Source: Pseudofabraea citricarpa (taxonomy: Eukaryota > Ascomycota > Leotiomycetes > Helotiales > Dermateaceae). Taken from it: DNA of 64,000 nucleotides. The DNA lies in assembly GCA_029641185.1 (NCBI GenBank), contig JAPWGK010000002.1, positions 1,736,001 through 1,800,000 of the forward strand. The letters are read 5' to 3'. Both the position numbers and the translations under genes were made by a program. The notes beneath the pieces were generated by a model, which was not told the origin of the DNA, did no database searches, and saw only the letters and a program-made list of their open reading frames with translations. Positions 58,712 through 64,000 of the stretch are shown piece by piece; position 1 is the stretch's first letter; the number at the start of each line of letters is the position of its first letter.

Positions 58712-59861
58712 CAATCACCTGGTCTCCTTTGGTTGCTATTCCTTGCTTGTTTGGCATTCCTGATAAGACAATGAGGAAAGAATGTGCATTTGAACTCTTC
58801 TGGATATTCTCAAGTTGCCAATTTGATGGTATTCGTAGGATACGAATGGGTTTTATGGGATTGCAGCCTTTCAATCATGCTTATTTATGGCAACATGCTC
58901 TAGAAATCAGTGATTGAGATGAGATTGCTTTATTCTGAAAGGGCATCTCACCTCTCTTGTCTCCTATCTCATAGAGATAGGGCAATGCAGACCATGTATG
59001 CAATGCTTCGGTTGGAAGCATGACTCTGGGTTAAGCTACCTTTTCTCACAATGTAGTTTAGATTAGACCAAATCTGATCTCACCTCTCTCCAAAAAGCGG
59101 TCTTGGAATCCTCAGCTCTGTTACAGAGACAACTAGTTTCATCAAATTGATATGTACAACCATGTCAGATCAAGACAAACGAGAGCGCCACATTTAGCTA
59201 GTAGATGGTTGGCTCTTTTGACGTAATTGCTCTTATCAATTATGAGCAACCCGAATAGCGACATATTTCCGCATCAACTTGTAATGTATCCGATTTCTAC
59301 CAGTGTCTTTCCAGGAGAAAGCTCGGCATGGGGCTCATGGGTGCTCGAATTAGGAGAATGCTTCGTCACCACAACCAGGATGATGAATTAACAGCGCTGC
59401 GGAACTATTAAGCCCCCGATCGGCTTCTCGGCTCATAAGATCTTCTCATACTGGTAATCTGATGCTGCTATCCGTTTTTACCGTTGATGATGATGATGAT
59501 GATGTACGAAAGTGCAACCCATGACTGGAACTGGACTAGAACTATGACTGTCCCCTGATTAAAATCCGACGCTACACCAGCATTGCTTACCCGTCGTATT
59601 TCCAGGGTGATTCAGCAAGGCACAGCAGAATCCAATCGGCCAAGCCGGCAGCTTAACGTGTAAGCCTTTTGGTAAAGGACGCTATGCTCTTGAATCTTAT
59701 GCCAATCCCTTCGTCGGATAAGACAATTAGTTCAAAGATTGGAATTTCATTGCATCATCTACAATATCTCTCCGAACGGAAAAATATATAAAGCCTTCGA
59801 ATGGTATCAATAATTCTCTGCATCTCAAACGCTTTGGATATCTCTTTTTCACGGTTCAAAT
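58712..59861. other. Spacer between ALG13 and oxalate decarboxylase
   Basis: 1.15 kb. It holds the ALG13 3' UTR and the oxdC promoter. A GAT trinucleotide run lies at 59485-59504. No gene is recognised. Confidence 0.4.
59785..59792 (+). promoter_or_regulatory. TATA-box-like element of the oxalate decarboxylase gene
   Basis: TATATAAA stands 70 bp before the start codon, a suitable distance for a short-leader inducible fungal gene. This is a motif match only. Confidence 0.4.
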
Positions 59862-61502
59862 ATGCAAAAACTTCTCCAACTGTTTGGTAACTCGCTAGCT
59901 CTGGGGCTGCTTCCCCAGTGCTTGGCATTACCCGCTCCTCAGATGACTTACGGAGAAAACTCCGGGCCAGTCGGTGGTATAGATCCTGCAAACATCCCTA
60001 CGTCTACCGTTCCTACTGGCTCCCTCTATGGGAATGAAGAATTGCTTGGAGAGATCGCACAGCCATCTCCAATTTCTGGGGGCGACTCAGCTATTGTTTC
60101 GAATTATCCACTTGTCAATGGACAAGAGGCTGATGACAAACTTGGTCTGTACTTGGACTTCAATAGTGTTGAGAACCCACAGCCTATCCGTGGCACAGCG
60201 GGTCAAACAGATCCTGGGCCAAGTAAATCTTCACTTAATTGTCAAAACAAAAACTAACGTTCGCAGGGACTTTCGAGTACGAGAAGCTTAATCCAGATCT
60301 GTTTGCACCGCCCGGAACTGATTCCGGAGCAATTCCCAATGCTGTCTGGCCCTTGGGTCTCAGTCATAATCGACCGGGGGTTGGCAAGACTTCTGGCTGG
60401 GCAAGGCAGCAAAACACAGCACAGCTTCCTGCTGCAACACAGATGGCTGGAGTGGACATGAGACTCGCACCACATGCCTACCGAGAGCTTCACTGGCACA
60501 CAGCGAACGAGTGGGCTCTGATGCTCAAAGGGAGCGTTAGGCTTTCTGCTGTCAATCAAGAAGGAGAGAGTTTCATTGACGATATTGGCGCTGGTGATGT
60601 CTGGTTCTTCCCAGCTGGTGTTCCACATTCCATCCAAGCACTAGACGAAGGCGCTGAATTTTTACTCGTATTTGACAATGGGGATTTCAGCGAAGATGGA
60701 ACATTCTTGGTGTCTGAAATGTTTCTGAGAAATCCGAAGTCGGTTCTCTCGAAAGAACTTGGGACTCCAGTGTCAGCATTAGATGCCTTGCCTACAAACC
60801 AGCTTTACGTAAGTGAAACTTTCCAAATCCACTTGGAAGTTACCTTCTGAACTCTGTCAGATTTTCGACGGTACTCCAGCACCAGCCAATATCTCCGAGC
60901 AAAATATCACTTCCTCGGCAGGAATCCTCCCTCCAGATCAATCTTATACATACCACTTCTCGCAGCAGCAACCATATGTCGTTCCAGGCGGGTCCGTAAA
61001 GATTCTTGATTCGACAACTTTCCCAATCGCGAGCAATTTTGCTGCAGCATTGGTGACAGTTGAGCCCGGTGCCATGCGAGAACTTCACTGGCACCTGACC
61101 TCAGACGAATGGAACTATTTCCTGCAGGGTTCTGCTCGGATCACTATTTATATGGCACCCGAATCCTCTCAAACATTTGACTATACCGCCGGCGATATCG
61201 GCTACATTCCTGCCTCCAACTCACACTATATCGAGAACACTGGCACGGAAGATGTGATTTTCCTCGAGGTCTTGCAAGCTCCGAAGTTTACAGATATATC
61301 GGTAGCTCAGTGGTTGGCCTTGACCCCCAAGCAGGTTGTTCAAGATACACTACATCTTCCAGACGAGACGATTGCGGGATTGCCGAAGGAGAAGACATAC
61401 ATCAAGACTGGGAATCCTAACATGACAGCCTTAGCGGCAGATCCTAATGGCTCAGCAGCTTATGAAACTAGTGGTTCAAAGAAGCGTGCTGTGTTGTTCT
61501 GA
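59862..61502 (+). CDS. oxdC: Secreted bicupin oxalate decarboxylase
   Basis: Three exons, 59862-60222, 60267-60808 and 60861-61502, encode 514 residues. A signal peptide (MQKLLQLFGNSLALGLLPQC) and a linker of about 90 residues precede two cupin domains. Each has a complete Mn site: cupin 1 with H196, H198, E202 (LHWHTANEWALML) and H241 (GVPHSIQ); cupin 2 with H377, H379, E384 (LHWHLTSDEWNYFL) and H423 (SNSHYIEN). DNGDFSEDGTFLVSE is the lid region of the decarboxylase family, and ISVAQWLALTP precedes the C-terminus. Family members turn oxalate into formate and CO2 using Mn and O2. Secretion suggests control of extracellular oxalate and pH. Decarboxylase versus oxidase activity depends on lid residues that I cannot settle by eye. 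Confidence 0.9.
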
Positions 61503-62723
61503 GATGAAATGACGGAGAAGTATTGTTGGTGGGAGTAGAGGCAGATAGACCGTCGCTTAATTTATCATAATTTTAATTCGTCTTACCTCACGTCAGACCT
61601 CTTAGTGTGCGAGAATTTGGTTACGTATAAGAATTCCTCTATATGCCCCATCAAAATATATATAATAATCAGGGATGATTGCGTAGGAAGGCAGGAATCA
61701 GTAGCCCACCGGTAAGTGTGCATTGTTAGCAAGAACGGGGATTTAGCATAACTGGGAATACATCCACATCTTTTACTCAGCGGTATCTTGATTCTGAAAC
61801 GCCGTATACAAATCATGTTTTGTGATTTATTAATATAGATAAGGCTTTGATGGGTGTCTCTCGCTTGCTTGCTCACATATACGGAAAGAGGTATAAGATG
61901 GAGAAAGGAGCCAGAACCAGACTCTGAATCGAAACCATAAAGCGATAAGAATAGGAGTAGGAAAAAATAGAGTTGAATTAGCTAGTTCAATCAATACGGA
62001 ATAAGCACTACAATCATTGAAGTCGAATTTGCAAACCCTTACCAATAAGCATGATACCCTTCCGGTTCCGCTGCAGACGGCGGGCATATCGTTTCCGAGC
62101 ACCACTAGAAACATTTCAATCGGAATCTCGCAGTAACACTAAGACTGACGACACTTTGAAACGAGACTGGTAATCTTGTAAGACGAGTCTTTGATCCATG
62201 CTTCGATCTTTGGTTCCTAAGGTCTGGCTATTTTCACCAAACCTTGGAAGATATTTCCCTTAAATATTTCACTACCCACTGATAATCCTCCATATTCGAC
62301 AACTGTTGCCTCCCAATTTCCCGTTGTCGACTTCGATTTGTAATTTAGCTGATCTAGGGGCTCTCACAAAGCCACGGCAAACAACAGCGAGGGAGTCTCC
62401 GAGGTGCGGGGGTCTCACTCTCCAGTCCTCCTACCCTATATCCCTTGGAATCCTTGAGATATTTTGTCTGGCTCTGCGTATCTAGGTAGATAATCCTGAA
62501 TATTCAGCAAATATATATAGTCGGTATTGTATGAAACCATTATATTACATCATTGGTAAAGCCACCATGTATATTATTTGTATGCTAATTCTGTAAGGAC
62601 GCACCTATGATATTGATGCTAAGTGCTTTGATCCTACTAAACGCTAATGTAGAACTCCACCGCTATGAAAGAGAAGACAAAAATAAATAAATAAAGAAAG
62701 GAGGATATAATATCCTGAATTGC
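61503..62723. other. Convergent 3' spacer, oxalate decarboxylase / DUF1365
   Basis: 1.2 kb, AT-rich, with a TCTAGGTAGATAATC element at 62481 like one near 37121. No coding or RNA gene is recognised. Confidence 0.4.
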
Positions 62724-64000
62724 TTATGTCTCCATCACACAAGTCCTAGCCACCGCCCATAAACATAATGCCTTCAAGACCAATTTCTCTAATCCCATGA
62801 TGTCAAGGCTCCCTAAGGCTATATAATCGCTGATGAAGAGCTTGAGGACTTGATCACGGTAAGAAACTCGTTCTTGCGAATCAGTTTCCGTAAGGATATA
62901 CTTATCCATTCCAGTGAACATACCATTCGGCGTCGCCCTCTGCTTCGGCATTGGAAGAACCTCCCCCTTCTTCGAATCCTTTGCTATCGATGGACCTACG
63001 ATCGGAGTCGGCCGCGAACGTAGACTCTGGATCAGTTTAAAGCAAATTTGATCCCATGCGCCCGAAAACCGTTGTTCGTTAATGGTTGTTTTATTACCAG
63101 ATAGGAAGTCCAAGACAATAAGTGAATCCGACAACCAAATTGTACGACTTTCGTGAAACTCGTGGTGAAATGCATCAAGATCGTCTGTATATCGTACAAA
63201 TCGAGAGTAAAACGCAGGAGTAAGGACCTTGAACTCAAGAGTTTCCACCTTGCTAGGAGTCATCTGAGCCGAAGGTGAAATCATCACTTCATCAGGAGCT
63301 TCTGCAATACCCGAAGGAATGTATTTCACAATGACAGGTATGTCGGCTGATTCGACTAAATGACGCAGATAGCTCCTGAATACCAATTCCAGTGATGTCT
63401 CTGTAATATCCGCAGGTCTTCCTATGTTGTCCCTGAGAGGCTCTGGTCGCAACAAGAAGTTCATCTTACGCTTCACGAGCAAAAGACCAGCTTGGTAGAC
63501 AGTTCTTGGGAAAAAAGTTGCGAAACCAACCCACCACCAAACTGCGAGAAATTTGATCTTTTCCCAGAGAGACATCAAAGAGGGATCGATAGCAGGCCCA
63601 TCTGAGAAGACACGTGCGACCAATTTTGCGTGAGCCTTGGATGAATTGAGAGTCAAGGTGGTGTTGACTGGACCACGCCCAGTCATCGAGGGATATAAAG
63701 GGTCGTACGATATCTGAGAATAAGAACCCTTTCTTGAGTTGAATGGAGAAACATAAAAATCCTTGCTCCAGTGCTTTGTAAATTTAGCTGTGGCTTTTGG
63801 ATCTTGTTTGATGGAACTGTCGAATGCGGAGGCTGCCTTTTCGATATTTTCCCAGTCGAAATCGGAATCTCCCGGAACCTTGCTGGTAGTACTAGTTCCT
63901 TGGTTTGCTTTGGAATAATACATATGTCGCTCATTGAAGGTGTTGTTCACTTCTATGACGAAAGCCTTTAATTGCTTGTCTGCGGAGTAGAGGTGCCAGA
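62724..64000 (-). CDS. DUF1365 family protein, C-terminal part (gene runs off the window end)
   Basis: Open frame of about 425 codons from the window edge to the stop at 62724, with no intron seen in this part. It enters the window in the conserved DUF1365 block (WHLYSADKQLKAFVIEVNNT, then FNERHMYY), followed by FTKHWSKDFYVSPFNSRKGSYS and YDPLYPSM, with NTTLTLNSSKAHAKLVARVF next. A probable membrane-associated stretch (FLAVWWWVGFATFFPRTVY) is followed by a region of about 240 residues found in fungal members (SLELVFRSYLRHLVESADIP and onward). The N-terminal RHxR-type start of the domain lies outside. The function is unknown; bacterial DUF1365 proteins neighbour fatty-acid-modifying enzymes, so a lipid link is only a guess. 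Confidence 0.85.
   Translation of the reverse strand, partial: WHLYSADKQLKAFVIEVNNTFNERHMYYSKANQGTSTTSKVPGDSDFDWENIEKAASAFDSSIKQDPKATAKFTKHWSKDFYVSPFNSRKGSYSQISYDPLYPSMTGRGPVNTTLTLNSSKAHAKLVARVFSDGPAIDPSLMSLWEKIKFLAVWWWVGFATFFPRTVYQAGLLLVKRKMNFLLRPEPLRDNIGRPADITETSLELVFRSYLRHLVESADIPVIVKYIPSGIAEAPDEVMISPSAQMTPSKVETLEFKVLTPAFYSRFVRYTDDLDAFHHEFHESRTIWLSDSLIVLDFLSGNKTTINEQRFSGAWDQICFKLIQSLRSRPTPIVGPSIAKDSKKGEVLPMPKQRATPNGMFTGMDKYILTETDSQERVSYRDQVLKLFISDYIALGSLDIMGLEKLVLKALCLWAVARTCVMET

Overview
The window is nuclear DNA from a filamentous ascomycete (Pezizomycotina). The evidence is: dense protein genes with short GT-AG introns (mostly 44-65 nt, often with CTAAC- or CTGAC-like branch sites), good Kozak contexts, and a typical mould gene set (Axl2-type cadherin-like protein, secreted double-psi beta-barrel protein, GPI-anchored Ser/Thr-rich protein, bicupin oxalate decarboxylase, fungal F-box orphans). 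A leotiomycete is plausible but cannot be fixed from sequence alone. I find no bacterial operons, CRISPR arrays, rRNA, convincing tRNA or intact transposons.

Layout. 1-5.8 kb: 5' part of FMT1 (mitochondrial initiator tRNA formylation) divergent from CCZ1 (Rab7/Ypt7 exchange factor subunit), then a secreted DPBB protein. 5.8-9.7 kb: long spacer. 9.7-15.7 kb: SHB17-type sugar bisphosphatase, convergent EFM6-type methyltransferase, and AXL2. 17-22.8 kb: three plus-strand housekeeping genes (PP2C phosphatase, PCT1 cytidylyltransferase, complex I PSST subunit). 24.5-30.5 kb: minus-strand GPI protein, RSP5 ubiquitin ligase and PAB2. 31.4-34.6 kb: a voltage-gated proton channel convergent with an AHC1-like ADA-complex protein. 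37.5-40.3 kb: Alba-domain protein, VTC1 and a Tctex-type dynein light chain. 40.6-47.3 kb: the most accessory-looking part, with two convergent F-box orphans, a 13-copy heptamer array and a three-copy 93-bp array next to an F-box start codon. 47.3-49.9 kb: iron-ADH/maleylacetate-reductase-like enzyme and a DUF3455 secreted protein. 49.9-54 kb: long spacer with one doubtful orphan. 54.2-58.7 kb: WRS1, mitoribosomal mS35 (RSM24) and ALG13. 59.8-64 kb: secreted oxalate decarboxylase and the 3' part of a DUF1365 gene.

Most genes are unrelated housekeeping functions, so this is ordinary chromosome rather than a gene cluster. Loose themes are translation (FMT1, EFM6, WRS1, RSM24, PAB2), vacuole, trafficking and ion balance (CCZ1, RSP5, VTC1, proton channel), and cell surface or secreted proteins. 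I did not find a clear undescribed multi-gene system. The best leads are the triplicated leader-like repeat at the F-box gene, the proton channel with altered key residues, and the Fe-ADH homologue with a replaced metal ligand. All exon models were assembled by hand from frame, splice consensus and family conservation. No searches were run.
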